Both the position numbers and the translations under genes were made by a program. A stretch of DNA of 64,000 bases from Chalara sp. BL73 (Eukaryota; Ascomycota; Leotiomycetes; Helotiales), in the NCBI GenBank assembly GCA_918026815.1, contig CAKJVC010000107.1, positions 62,001-126,000 on the forward strand. Reading direction: 5' to 3'. A model generated the notes under the pieces. That model was not told where the DNA came from. It made no database searches and was given only the letters and a program-made list of their open reading frames with translations. Below are positions 31,129 through 42,066 of this stretch, piece by piece (within the stretch, counting starts at the first letter, position 1; every line of letters starts with the position of its first letter).

Positions 31129-32777
31129 ATGCAAACAGCAATTAAACAGCGGATATCTGTACGGGAATTTCGGCGACAACTAGACAAATATGACGACGAT
31201 GAGTCGATTGATGGACTACTAAAAAAGCCAGAGGTGTGTTGCCTTTCCTGGAACCAGTTCATAAAACTGACGTGTGAAAGGTTCTATCTTTACTCGGCGA
31301 GATATTCAATAACCTTTCTTTAGAGTCACAGGCTTCTGCTCGCAAATGCTTTCAGCCAAACTCCGAGGGCCCAACAAAGGAGAAGTTGCCAGCTGCGCTG
31401 GCAATACTATGCCAAGTAGACAGCATCAGTCTTCCTGGCGAGATTCAAGAGCTTTTCCACATTTGTGTGGATAACCCGCCAAAGTTTTGGGCTACTTTAA
31501 ATCCCCACACACTACCGACTCCTAACCTTGAAGGATCGATCTCGATTATCGCCTCGAATCTGTACCTAGATATCAAAGGCCTACGTCTTAGACGGAAATG
31601 GGACATTATTTTATGGAGATATTTTACTCTATTCTGCTACGATCTTGCCTTGTTGATAGGGGATGGTCAAGAGAGGATTACTCCGAAGCTTCTGGGGGGC
31701 CTTCTTCATATTCTGAGCACATCTCAACGCATCACTGATGATGCCAGGGTGATCGAAACCAATCTGCTTGCTTGGTGTAAGGTTGGCTCTAGGTATCGAA
31801 AGCTCTGTCACACCCTCGATGATGGTGCCTTGTTTCTCCTGCCGCAAGTTGCAGACGACCTGTATGGCACCCTCCACGCGATCCTTAGAATCTTGGCTGA
31901 TATATTTTAGATGGGAAAATGAGAACTTGCTACCCGGATCATCCTTCACGACAGCAATTCAGAAGCTTTCTGAGCTTGGAATCTGTGAGGTGTCGAGAAA
32001 AATCCACGCCAACACTCTAGGCACCAGTATTCGAGACCACATACTTGAACCTTTCCGGTGGAACCTTTCGGAAATTCAATTACCATCATCGAGGGCAAAA
32101 GCTAGAGGCAGGGTTGAGAAGGTGAAACCTAAGGGCAAAAAGAAATCTTCAAACCGCGCGAAGAAGACTCGGGTTGCCTCTCAGTTTCAATCACGGAGTA
32201 AGTATTGTTATGAAAGGTCCCAGACGAAGTGCTGACCTGAGTGGTTGATTAGACCTGTCTGCCGAGAACCAGAGAAGTGCGGGATGTGAGGCAAGCTTTA
32301 ATGCCACAAACACAGGGAACAATTATGAAAGGGCTCTCTGTGGAGAAGAAAGAGCCGTCACAGCTCAAATTACCCACCAGAGTGCTTTTAATTCAAATCC
32401 TTATTGCGATGTTGTGAATTCGCTATCATTACCTTCGCATGAGATTTTATCAACAGGTCTGTTGCATCTCTCTATGATCTATTGCACTATTGACTGACGC
32501 AGACAATTCTGGATTGCAACTACCACTTGAACAAGATATGGACTGGCAAATACCACAGCAGTTCGTTCATGGGCGACCTCCTACCGGGCACGAGAGCACG
32601 GGATTGGAAGATAACTGGCCGATTCCTGAAGTCCAGGGCCGGCCGACTACTGAGCAAGAGACCATGAGACTGGAAGATAACTGGTTGATTGCTCAAGATT
32701 TTAACCTCGGCGGCCGACTGACTAGTTGGCAAGAGACTATGTGTTGGACGATCCCTGACGATGTCTTGCATGGGTAG
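31129..32777 (+). CDS. Hypothetical protein, 468 aa, five exons
   Basis: Not recognised. Exons 31129-31233, 31326-31861, 31911-32197, 32253-32456, 32503-32777 give 469 codons with matching phases. The ATG follows an in-frame stop. The central part (about residues 40-230) is Leu-rich and helical (PGEIQELFHICVDNP, LLGGLLHILSTSQRI). Next comes a Lys/Arg-rich nuclear-localisation-like block (KPKGKKKSSNRAKK). The tail has three imperfect repeats around GLEDNWPI, RLEDNWLI and CWTIPDD. It could be a nuclear adaptor. Intron conservation and frame integrity argue for a functional gene. Confidence 0.65.
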
Positions 32778-32845
32778 ATCTAAGAGTTATTAATACATAG
32801 CCAGCTATTACCACGAAAGTGGTTAAGCACACAGATAGCAGCAAC

Positions 32846-33220
32846 TCAATTTGTGTTTGTGTTGATAATCACTAATGCAGTATACTGTTGCAACCGGAGA
32901 ACCTTCTCATTATCCACTGGGTATCCAAGTCCATTTTTGCTGATAGTACTTCCGCCAGCCTCGAATGCACCTCGAATTAAAAAAACCATGCATCTATCTG
33001 TCAATGCCACCTCTCTTGTATCCTCTATGGTCTGCTCGTACGCTGCGAGTCCTGACTTGCCAAGCTACAAGTATTAGCCAGAGAAACGATAGTTGTGGCT
33101 ACAACTTACATGAGCTTTAACCTCTGCTACTATGATACCCTCTTCGCCAGGTTTAGTGGCCAAGATCTTTGTACGAAGATCTTTTGAATCTGTGGGTTGG
33201 ACAGGGAGTTGGACAGGCAT
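32846..33220 (-). CDS. Small hypothetical protein, 109 aa
   Basis: Two exons, 33220-33110 and 33064-32846, around a 45-bp GTAAGT...GTAG intron with a GCTAAT branch; 110 codons. Compact, soluble-looking protein (KPGEEGIIVAEVKAH, then GYPVDNEKVLRLQQY). No motif recognised. It converges with the 468-aa orphan. Confidence 0.58.
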
Positions 33221-33861
33221 TTTGATCAGATTTGTTGTATCTTAGGCTGCGGTTGACAGCTTCGCTGGATTCACGGCCGGGCCCTGTGAACTCTCAGTAT
33301 TGCCGTGCAGAACGATAAAATTATGTAAGCTGGCCTACGAAGATATGGGACGAACAACGTGAGTGCGTCGTTTTGATAATTTTGCTGGTCGCTGCTCATA
33401 TCAAGCCCCGCCGTTTTGTTTTGCTGGTGAAGACATACAAAAGTGTTGCCTTGGGCCGAAATTTTTGTGCCTTATCTTAGCCCAACACATCTTTTTTAGT
33501 CTTCCAGGGCTAGCCGGGGCGTTACGGCTCAGCCACAATTAAATTGCGTCATGTGCCAGAAACTGCAAGGCATTCTTGGCAGTCGATTTAAGCTTGTTGC
33601 GTCCTACGAAACCATACATTTGAGATGACATTATAAAGTACCATTATAGAAAAGAACTGAACGTGATCTTGATTTGGCCTTAAATGCTACCAGCTGGAAC
33701 TCCTTTAATATTAATTTTGTCCATGCCTAACAAATGAGGATTTAAGCCGCTTTCTTATCGAGCGATATCCTACTACAGATATCACATAAGAGACCCTTCT
33801 GTAGCTGGCACTAAATACGGATGATTCCTCGAAACTGCGCACGGTGCATTAACGCCAGCAT
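33221..33861. other. Intergenic
   Basis: Upstream of the 109-aa gene and downstream of the kinase. No gene or repeat recognised beyond scattered A/T runs. Confidence 0.35.
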
Positions 33862-34733
33862 CTAGTCAGCATCGCTTTGTGCTACATCTTCCAGAATTTT
33901 GTTTATATCAGAGTAATTTTTGGTCCAACAACCCATAATAATCCCCCCTCCGAATAGATTTTTAACATCGGGGAAGATGCTCTGCCTGAAACAGTCGTCA
34001 ACATGTGTTTCGTATTGTTCCATTTCTATTAGAGAGTCAAATGAGCCTCCCAAAGTTCGATACGGCCAGTGTCCTTTAAGAATAGTGTAAAGAACAGAGC
34101 CAAGGCTAAAAATATCTGTAGCTGGTGTTGACTCCCAGGGCGAATTGGGGTCAGAAAACCCCGCGTCTGGAAGACCCCCACCAACCAAACCAAGCTCGTT
34201 ACATGTTGATCCACCAAAGTCGCAAAGCCAAAGGTCCAATGATGTAGACTCCGTACTATGAACAAGAAAGTTGTCTGGGCGTAAGTCGCTATGTACTACA
34301 CCTCGGCTGTGAATGTATGCGACGGATTCGATAGCTTGTCGAAACCATTTTTTCCGAAGAGATAGCGGTATCGTGTCGTTATAGTTATCAAGATAATGTT
34401 GAAGGCTGCCATGGCTAGCTTCGGCGAAGAGTAACCCAGTTGGAAACTTTTCTAACCAGCCTAAGTATCTTTAAGCATATTAGCGTAATTATAATCAAAA
34501 TTTCAGTGTTGTAGATACTGATAGATCCATTAAACGCACCTTACAATTCTGCAATGCTCTCCTAATCTGTCTAGAATCTGGCGTTCGACAAAGTAGTTAT
34601 TGGCAACAGCTGGTCTCTCTTGTATTACTTGGTCCTCCAAGATTTTAACAGGCGCTTTTAAAACAACTCCTGCTTGGACCCGGAAAAAAATGGCAGTTGA
34701 GCCCAAAAAGCTTTGGGCAGGGAGTTTTTCCAT
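33862..34733 (-). CDS. Protein kinase-like protein, 266 aa
   Basis: Compact Ser/Thr-type protein kinase. Exons 34733-34540 and 34468-33862 (267 codons with stop, phase 2 junction GTGCGT...AAAG). N-lobe: a weak glycine-rich turn (FLGSTAIFF) and the ATP-anchoring Lys in VVLKAPVKI. C-lobe: catalytic loop VVHSDLRPDNFLV (HSD in place of HRD, with Asp and Asn kept) and LCDFGG as the DFG metal site. The helical block DIFSLGSVLYTILKGHWPY is typical of subdomain IX. The APE motif is replaced by SPWESTPA. The substrate is unknown. Orphan kinases of this kind occur beside NLR and HET genes in fungi, but this one is not adjacent to either. Confidence 0.75.
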
Positions 34734-36012
34734 TGAAGCTGTGCTTTTTGGTAAGGGGGGCCAAGTGCGGGGTGAACCTTTTTTTTTTTGCCAGAGAACA
34801 GGTCCAGTCTTTTATGTCTCCTGAAGCAGCGCTAATCGGCGTAGCCAATAGAAGTAAAACAAACGAACCCGCTAAAAACTCGCACAGGGGAAAATATGTA
34901 ATAATACTACTGATAGTTTCAATGTCCAGACCGGTCAAACCCCCCCCCCCACCCACAAAGTCTACTCCAAATACCTAGCTGTCCTTCTCCTCCTGTGCCC
35001 TGCCATTCAACGATAACTGGCCTTACGTGTCACGTCCATCAACACAAGCTAGCTTAACACGGTCAGCAGTAAAACACCGTGGTCAGAAAAAGCGACTTGA
35101 CCCACAGAAACTACGGATTCCTACAACCAAACTGGCCACACTTCACATTTTCTTTCCTCGAACCCAAAGGTGATCGCTTAACACTATGGCCGTCACTGGC
35201 TGGGTTCGCGCAACGCTCGAAATTGACATCTTCTTCATGACGGTCACCGCACGTGTATATTTTGGTGGTGTAATACTGAGTACACATGTTGGCAGGTGCT
35301 TATTGAAAGCGGCGGGCCGTGAAAAAGAGTCAGCTAACGAGATATCGACCTGAGTATAGGACAAAAACTCGGAATTGCACTAGTTTGAGAAGTTTGTTGA
35401 GAGTTGAGTGGTATGCTACATAAAACAAATGGAAGAGGAAAGCATAAGCTTTTAATAATCACATTTGATCGAACAGAAGGTTCACGCATTGATAAACTGT
35501 GGTGTCGTGCAGATAAGAGCTGGTGCAGGGCCGATTTTGGCCTATCAAGATTAGACCAGGATGAAAGCTGCTGAGAAAAGGATTTATGTTACCGCCTTCT
35601 ACATAAACTGGAGCGGGGTTTGACTAAAACTTCAATGGTACTGTGACTCGCGGCTGCCTAATATGTTCTACACGTGATCGGTCAACTGTTACACTATTGT
35701 TAGCATCTGTGATACAGTGTACGCTGTACAGCTGTATTTTGTATACTGGACGTATATACGCTAATTCAAGTCGTCAGCCTACACCACAAAGTGCAACAGC
35801 TTCAATTCGAAGATTAGCCGCTTGCTTTTTATAGGTTTCCCCAGACATTCTTTGCGATTTTCAACTCTCCTTTCGGTAGCCTTAAAAGATTATGCGTATA
35901 GCTTTGACCCTCGGTCCAGGCATGGTATTGTGCACATAGGAGGCAAAGCTAGGTTCGACCACTATTTTATGCTTGCAGATGGCTATATTGACTACTAATT
36001 AAAATATTAGCG
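34734..36012. other. Long intergenic region
   Basis: No convincing gene. Contains a C-run at about 34,940 beside GGGG-rich runs near 34,756, and a 73-aa minus-strand frame at 35,143-35,364 without family resemblance. It is the upstream region of the kinase. Confidence 0.35.
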
Positions 36013-36060
36013 TTGCATCGAAAATCGAGTTGCAAAGTCTTTGCAATACCCTTTCCAACG

Positions 36061-36564
36061 ATGAGTTTGCCTTCGATTCAGCCTCCAGTGCGAATTCTTG
36101 TCAGGACTCGCCCAGATCAACTTACGATGATCCATCCTGTCTTTGATAAGGCCGACAATTTATTAATCGAAAAACTTTGCGAGGAACTATGCATCACCGA
36201 TACAACGAAAATACAGCGTTTAATTACAAAGGTCTGGAAAGAGAAGAGGCTAGAGCGAGTGGATATTATTTGTGACTATGGTGTATCTATAAGCGATGAT
36301 CCCCAGGTTATAGCGTATAACGTTACAGTCGATAGTCTGGGTTTGGCAGTTAAACCACTCGGCAATCCGCAGATAAGATCGAGAGTAAATAGAGAAGTGG
36401 AAGCGTGGAGGCAATTGAGTGCCCAGCACGACGGAATTTCTTTTCCAGGTCGAACAGACCTTCGAGAAAGCCAACGTCGCCTCGACCAGCGTCGCCTAGA
36501 CCAACATCGTCTAAAAAATGCTTCTCCGGCAGGTATTCTTGGGTTTAATATAATAAAAGATTAA
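36061..36564 (+). CDS. Hypothetical protein, about 167-183 aa
   Basis: Open frame; the start could be M at 36,013 (183 aa) or, after a short basic leader, M at 36,061 (MSLPSIQPPVRI). The N-terminal half looks like a compact alpha/beta fold (DNLLIEKLCEELCITD, then RLERVDIICDYGVSI). The C-terminus has a tandem RRLDQ repeat. No family recognised. It could be a fragment of a larger protein. Confidence 0.45.
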   Translation: MSLPSIQPPVRILVRTRPDQLTMIHPVFDKADNLLIEKLCEELCITDTTKIQRLITKVWKEKRLERVDIICDYGVSISDDPQVIAYNVTVDSLGLAVKPLGNPQIRSRVNREVEAWRQLSAQHDGISFPGRTDLRESQRRLDQRRLDQHRLKNASPAGILGFNIIKD

Positions 36565-36717
36565 TCCAATCATCTTCGGCACGAGTTTGAGTGATTCAGT
36601 ATCGACTTTCCGGCCTTCGCAAACGTGACTAAGACATTCTAGGAGCCAGCATAGCCTTGTTATGATATTAAAGTCTTTCTATTACAGGCTGCGTAAATTG
36701 CGTATTCGATTCTTTTC

Positions 36718-36915
36718 GTGTCTGCTATGCATCTTCGCACTACTCTGGAAGGGTCTCTGACTATTTACCCAATGATTCAGCTACAAGTAAAGCTCTTGAC
36801 GCTTATAGATAATCGAGATATTGTCTCAAATTCTGATTATAATGACGGAGACATTCTTGAAGGATTGAGACTCGATTATCAGATTCGGCTACAACTGCAA
36901 AGTAGAGACGGGTAG
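36718..36915 (+). CDS. Short uncertain open frame, 65 aa
   Basis: No recognised motif; it may be a downstream exon of the gene at 36,061 or spurious. Confidence 0.2.
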   Translation: MSAMHLRTTLEGSLTIYPMIQLQVKLLTLIDNRDIVSNSDYNDGDILEGLRLDYQIRLQLQSRDG

Positions 36916-37035
36916 AGAACGATGTTTAACTAAAATAGACTGAATTTGAAGAGGAAAATATTCGCGATATCTCTACTGATAGCTGACTAAAGCCTTACAT
37001 AGAAGAAGATAGTGTTGCACCCTGTAAAAGGAAGC

Positions 37036-37278
37036 TTATTCGCTTGCTGACGAGCTTGATGGTGTCTGGGCTAAACAACCACAATGGCCATTCCGCTGCG
37101 TATCGGCCCAGTGAGTTCCATGTGGGCAATGATATGGATCAACAATATCATCCTGACACTTTGCAACATCGTCCACGATTGGACATCCACATTCGGTCCA
37201 ATGGATAGTTGTTATAGTGCACATAATGCATTTACTTCTGGAGCTTTTGGTTTCAACCAGTAAGCTACCGGTTTTCAT
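37036..37278 (-). CDS. Small Cys/His-rich protein, 80 aa
   Basis: Single frame with CIMCTITTIHWTECGC, then KCQDD, YHCPHGTHW and HCGC. The Cys/His spacing is compatible with zinc binding. No signal peptide. Similar short Cys-rich orphans occur in many ascomycetes, but I cannot name a family. It is the gene nearest the captain on its downstream side. Confidence 0.45.
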   Translation of the reverse strand: MKTGSLLVETKSSRSKCIMCTITTIHWTECGCPIVDDVAKCQDDIVDPYHCPHGTHWADTQRNGHCGCLAQTPSSSSASE

Positions 37279-38042
37279 AATTCATATGTGTTGAACTTAC
37301 AAACAAGATTGTTACGTCAATTTCAAATGAAACCCGGGTTCCCAGGTCGAATGCTCCCTTTAAGCAGGTTAGTAATTAGGCTCCTTATAATTATTAAGAT
37401 AGAAAAACTCACAAAGTCAACCTAAATCCCCAAAGTCTGCTTCAAATGTTTAGGTGGGTGGCTTCATAGCTATAGCTAGTTGGGTGAGGCTTCCCTTTAT
37501 TTAAAGGCGACGCTGACTGCTAATGTCGCATCCCAATCTACGCCCGCCTCGAGAGCACGAGAAAGTGGGGCTGGACAACGCATTGCTCCAGTAGCAGCCT
37601 GTTTTGGGCTTTCTGCAGGCACGGATCGTGACGGCCCGAACATCTTGCAGGACACTATTTTCTAAACTTTGTGAGGCTCCTTGTACGGTAGGCTGTTTTG
37701 ACTTCCTTGGCATGACCACGGAATAAGCCACGTGTCGTTGGGCGTACTGTCGTTTTTTCAATGGCTGTTGAAGAGAATTGCTGCCTATCTGAACAATGCT
37801 CTGTGTAGGTGTCCGCGGTTGTAGTTTTAGAACAGTAATATGTTGCTACCACTTTTCGGATAACTGGTAATCTGACCCGTGACCTGATATAATAACAGTA
37901 AAATGTAAATAAATGACATTGGCAATGCAGGCTGGGGTCCATAGTCTTTGTTGTACCCCATGGCCGCTAAACAGATTATTAGCGTTGAGCTTCGGTCGGC
38001 GGGACTGGAGCTATGTAGTTTTAGGTTGGGGAAAATGTGACA
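37279..38042. other. Spacer downstream of the captain
   Basis: Several short frames on both strands (for example 37,655-37,942 minus, 95 aa) show no family resemblance. No supported feature. Confidence 0.3.
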
Positions 38043-40487
38043 TCAGGAAACGGTACCATGTATAGCGAAAGCATGATTTTGAAAGTGCATTTTATGCTCG
38101 AGCTGCATTGGGCATATGTTACAATAGGGCTTTTGCCCTTCTTTGATCTGCGACAAATGCTTCCGTTTGAAGTGCTTGGTAAGATCTCCCGGACTTGCAA
38201 ATACGTACACGCGTTTTTCGAATGAAAGACTTTTTCGCCCAAGGCAAACGAAGCATATGAGAGGCCTTTTCTCTGTGAACACTGACAGCATAGCTGCATC
38301 CACCGCTTGCTTTTCGGCCATGGCAACCATCACTTGTGCATCGGCACCTGGGGATGATACCGGGCTTTCTTTTTTGCTAGGCTTCCTTCCTCGAGGTGAC
38401 CTGCCTTCCTCATATCTGCAATATGCAGCAACCGCATCGATAGCGGCATCACGGCGGCGAAACTCCTCTTCCAAGGTTGTTCCCGGCAAAGTCATGACAG
38501 TCTCAACTAAGCGTCTTTGTATTGGAGGCATCTCGTCAGACAAGTCCAAAGTAGCCTTCACATCCTCGGTAAACTTAAGGCCAGAAAGCTGTAGTTCGAT
38601 TTCTTGAACGGGATGTTCCAGGTCCCACTGGCTTTGTACTTGCTTCAGGAGTGCCGATCTTTGTCGCTGCCTTTCATTAAAAATCTCTCGGCTCACGAGC
38701 TGGTATACAGGCTGTTTAGTAGCCTTGCCTTCGAATCGGCACTTCAATTCTGCTCGCCTGGCCAGGAGTTGCTGAATACTAGGGTCTTTATTAACTGAGG
38801 AGGATTGCTCCTCCGTAAGCTCTTGGGGTCGGTCTGGATTGATCCAACGGCTCATTCTGCAGGCGGCACGCATCAACTCATATTGAGGCTCTAAGCCACG
38901 CACGATAGCTGCAGTGTCCGCCGTGACCCGCCGTGGAAGGTAGTGTTTGACGAATGTTCGTGCGTCAGCATGCTGCATCATCATGTTCTGGAGAGCAGTG
39001 CTCACGTCACCTGTTCCTCCATCAATTAGCATGTTTTACAATAAACAGGAGGATTCAAGACAAACCGCTTTGATTAAATGCATTGCCTGCGCCGTACCGA
39101 AGACCATAAGGGCGGTGGATCTGGGGGAACCCAGTCAGGACGCCGAGCTTTTTCACCAATGGCAAAAGAGTCGTATATGGCAAAGGCTCGGTCTCTGAGA
39201 TTTCCATGCCATAAATTGTTGTTATCGCCTTGCGGAAAACAAAAACGTTGGCCATGCTAGGTTTTAGCGGTATAGACAGCTGGTTAGTGCCAGGCCGTAT
39301 ATCTAACTTGCTGAGTTGCTCTGCAGACGTAAGGTTTGGAGCTGCAAAAGCACCATCTGCCAGAATAAGTCCCAGTAGAAACACATGTGGGCTAAGTACC
39401 AAAGATGGGTCATAAATAATCTCCGGGATTGGAAAGGTATTTCTAGTTGCTTTGTTATTACTGTCTTCTAGAAGGTAATGTAATAAAAGGATAATAAACT
39501 TACGCCTCTTTCATGCCTAGAAACTGCTTCGTAAACTCATAAGTAAACTCAAGCAAGATCCGATGTGGGCCGCCTTGAGGATCACGAAGCAGAGAGACGA
39601 TAATGTGACGATAGCAAAGGTCGAGGACAGCTTGCGGCCGGTTCGCCGAGAATCCAGCGAAATGGTGAAAAAGGTGATTATATATACGGTAGCGCCCATG
39701 CCCGTACTTTTTCCGGGTCGTAGTCAAGTTGGTTTGAAGAACTCCTACAAGGTCCTCGACGTACATTGCCGTCTTCTCCCGTTTTTTGTTCGTCAACTTG
39801 TGCTTTTTTGCTAACTTCCTGAGCACCTAGAACTCATAGTGATTCATTAGCCTTAAGTTACACTCTTAGGGAAAAACAAACAGGTAGTCAAAAAAGAACG
39901 CACCCGGTGCATTTTGCGGTTGAGCTTGGATGGGATCTTCGAGTCATTCGCTTCCTCATATATAAGCCGAAATATTTTCCAATATGTACCAAGAGTGCTG
40001 GTTGACTTAACACCACAAACTCTTCTCCCTCCTTTCCCCCGGCGCTGATCTAATAACCAGTCGAAAAAGCTGTAAAGACCGCCAAGGGATATGTTTTTCA
40101 TCGAACGCTCGGGGTTCTTTTCTACAAATTTGCAGTACCTATAAGAAACTTCGATTAGTGACAGCTACTACGGCGTGGCAAATACACTTACTGCTGAAAG
40201 CGATATTTAATCACATCAAAAAGTGTAAGAGTGTTGGGCCGGTAGTCTTCAGTATCGAACTCCCCCTCATCGAACTCATTCTCTTGATTAATGTAGTACT
40301 CTGGCGGATGCGCATTGTCTCGTTGTACAAGCCATGATGCACTGCTGTCTGGCTCGATGTCGGTATCGGTATCTGTATCTGTTGGGTCTGTATCATGGTC
40401 GCTGCCTTCCACCTCAGTGTCAAAACAACTCTCAGCATCGGTGTCATCGTCGGACGAGCAGTCTTCTGCCTGCTGACGACACCGCAT
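38043..40487 (-). CDS. Captain: DUF3435 tyrosine recombinase, 734 aa, intact
   Basis: Starship captain, the crypton-like tyrosine recombinase that excises and inserts the whole element. Exons: 40487-40192, 40138-39904, 39826-39504, 39442-39066, 39016-38043 (735 codons with stop, every phase consistent). It starts with an acidic, Asp/Thr-repeat N-terminus, then GGLYSFFDWLLDQRRGKG, LSPHVFLLGLILADGAFAAP, the Arg-box-like HRPYGLRYGAG near residue 400, and MQHADARTFVKHYLPRRV near 420-440, where the Tyr nucleophile is expected (KHYL). The tail has two Cys/His finger-like clusters (CFVCLG with HFKRKH, and CNICPMQ with HAFAIHG). The leader is CT-rich. No stop or frameshift is present, so activity is possible. 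Family assignment is confident; the exact catalytic residues need an alignment. Confidence 0.93.
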
Positions 40488-40828
40488 GTTGGCCAGAACC
40501 TATAGAGGCAGAGTCGATAAAGTAATGGAGGGGGACAGAGTGAGGGCTTGAGTAGATGATTGAAGGTAATGAGAAAGAGAAGAAGGAGAAGAGGGGATAA
40601 GCGGAAATATAGTAAAATCTGCCATCGCAGAGCAGCACATTATGAAGGGGAGCCATTTTCTGCCCCTCCCAAGAATTGGTATTGTGAATGATGACCGAAG
40701 AGGATGACAGTTTTCTGATGTCTGATCCAACAAAGTGCCAAGCGCTAAGCACCCGGGGTCCCTGTGTCTTGCCGCCTGGTCTGTCAGGTACGCGAGACCT
40801 TAAAGCAGCGGAGAAGGCGGCAAGTAGG
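40488..40828 (-). promoter_or_regulatory. Captain leader and promoter
   Basis: 341 bp between the captain ATG and the subterminal repeats. On the captain strand there is a CT-rich tract (TTCTTCTCTTTCTCATTACC) directly before the ATG, typical of fungal 5' leaders. No other gene fits here. Confidence 0.5.
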
Positions 40829-40872
40829 CCCCCGAAAACAGCGTCCAACACCCCCCAAAAACAGCACCCAAT
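40829..40872 (-). repeat. Subterminal direct repeat at the Starship edge
   Basis: Two ~21-bp units on the plus strand: CCCCCGAAAACAGCGTCCAA and CCCCCAAAAACAGCACCCAA. They sit 16-70 bp inside the putative tip and could be recombinase binding sites. Confidence 0.55.
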
Positions 40873-40887
40873 TTGCCGTCTAGTCGT

Positions 40888-40899
40888 TTAATACGGTAA
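40888..40899 (-). other. Putative Starship 5' tip / attachment site
   Basis: On the captain strand the sequence is TTACCGTATTAA, matching TTAC(N7)A, the target motif I recall for the Hephaestus-type Starships. It lies exactly where composition changes from normal to hypermutated AT-rich DNA. The matching copy at the other end is outside the window, so the tip is inferred. Confidence 0.5.
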
Positions 40900-41855
40900 A
40901 TTTCGAAAACTATATAGTTATAGCTAAAACGTATTTGTTGTATTAAAAGTTTGTAATACAAAAAAATTTGCATTTTCGGTTAATTATTTTAAATCGAATA
41001 AATTTAAAAAAAAAAAAACTTTAAATTTTATTAAATGTTTTTTACGAAAATGTATATATACAAACTTAAAAAATTTTTAAATAAAGTTTGTTACAAAAAT
41101 TATAAACAAATAAATTTTTTTTTTTGTATAATAATACTTTAAATTAATATATAAAAATAGTAAAAAGTTAATTACATTTGTTTAATATTTAATTTAATTA
41201 TAGCGAAAAGCAATTAAAACTTTTAAGTATATAATATTAATAATTTAACGAATTGTTAATAAACTTGATTTTTTCGTTTTGTTATTTAAATTATTGTTTA
41301 ATAATATATAAATACTTGTTACGAAAAAAACTTGTAATACTGCAATATAAAACTGTTTATATATAAAAACTTAACAACGAAAATTAACGTTTACTTTAAT
41401 TAATAATTGTTTTTGTGTTTATTAATAATTATTACAAATAAATTACGTACTAAAAATTATTTACGTATAAATTTAAAACTATTTTAATTCGCGATTAATT
41501 ATAATTGTAAAATAGTTTGTAATTAATTCGAAAATTGCTTGCTAAAAAAACGAATTTTTAAACTATAATTTATTAGTTTAGTTATAATTATACAAATACT
41601 ATTACAAAGTTTTTTTTTTAATATTAAGTTTTATAATAATATAATAAAAGTACTAATTTTTAACCGAAAAGTAAATAGCAGCAAACTAAACAAATCGATA
41701 ATTTACAAAACTTTTAACAATATATAAAATTTTTTATTCGGTTTAAAATTTATTTTATTAACAAATATATATATTTTTTTAGTATTTAACAATAGTTTTA
41801 GTATTTTATTGTTAATTTTTATTATAGTTATATTAAAAATTGTAAAAATCGTACA
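40900..41855. other. Hypermutated AT-rich DNA, unclassified
   Basis: Repeat-graveyard sequence between the Starship edge and the copia element; no domain or terminal repeat recognised. It is the presumed landing site of the Starship. Confidence 0.5.
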
Positions 41856-41860
41856 ACTGT

Positions 41861-42066
41861 TGTAACAGAATAGGCCTACGTAGAAAGTTATTGGCTGAAT
41901 ACGCAAATATGCCAAAAGTAGATAAAAAGTTGATATTTAAAAGAACAGCTCAAGCTTAAATTACTTGTTTTTTAAGCGTGTATATATACAATAATATTAC
42001 TTCGTTATTTAGGACTGTTAACAATCAATTAGCTGTTCGCTGCACTACTGAGTACTTTCTGTAATA
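41861..42066 (+). repeat. 5' LTR of the copia element
   Basis: Pairs with 50,037-50,242. Shared blocks include AAGTTATTGGCTGAATACGC and CAATCAATTAGCTGTTCGCT. Preceded by ACTGT. Confidence 0.9.

Larger units (their letters stand above)
1..40899 (-). mobile_element. Captain-proximal part of a Starship giant transposon (distal end outside window)
   Basis: Seen: an intact DUF3435 recombinase gene is the outermost gene beside an abrupt change from normal to very AT-rich DNA, and it is transcribed away from that edge. The leftward region holds an NLR, a DUF3723 protein and a ferric reductase. Known: Starships carry one captain at their 5' end reading inward, and NLR, DUF3723, FRE and patatin-like genes recur as accessory cargo. 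Inferred: the element starts near 40,899 and extends left past the window edge. Host DNA in the far left part cannot be excluded because the opposite end is not visible. No patatin-like gene was found here. Confidence 0.7.

Noticed and set aside
34756..34960. G-run and C-run as a quadruplex or telomere signal
   Set aside because: Isolated homopolymer-like runs without TTAGGG-type repetition.
40444..40851. 135-aa minus-strand frame extending the captain upstream
   Set aside because: In a different frame from the captain and crossing a CT-rich leader; the captain ATG at 40,487 fits better.
41703..41915. Short Lys/Asn/Ile-rich frames throughout the AT-rich region
   Set aside because: Expected by chance at this composition; kept only where a transposon domain was recognisable.
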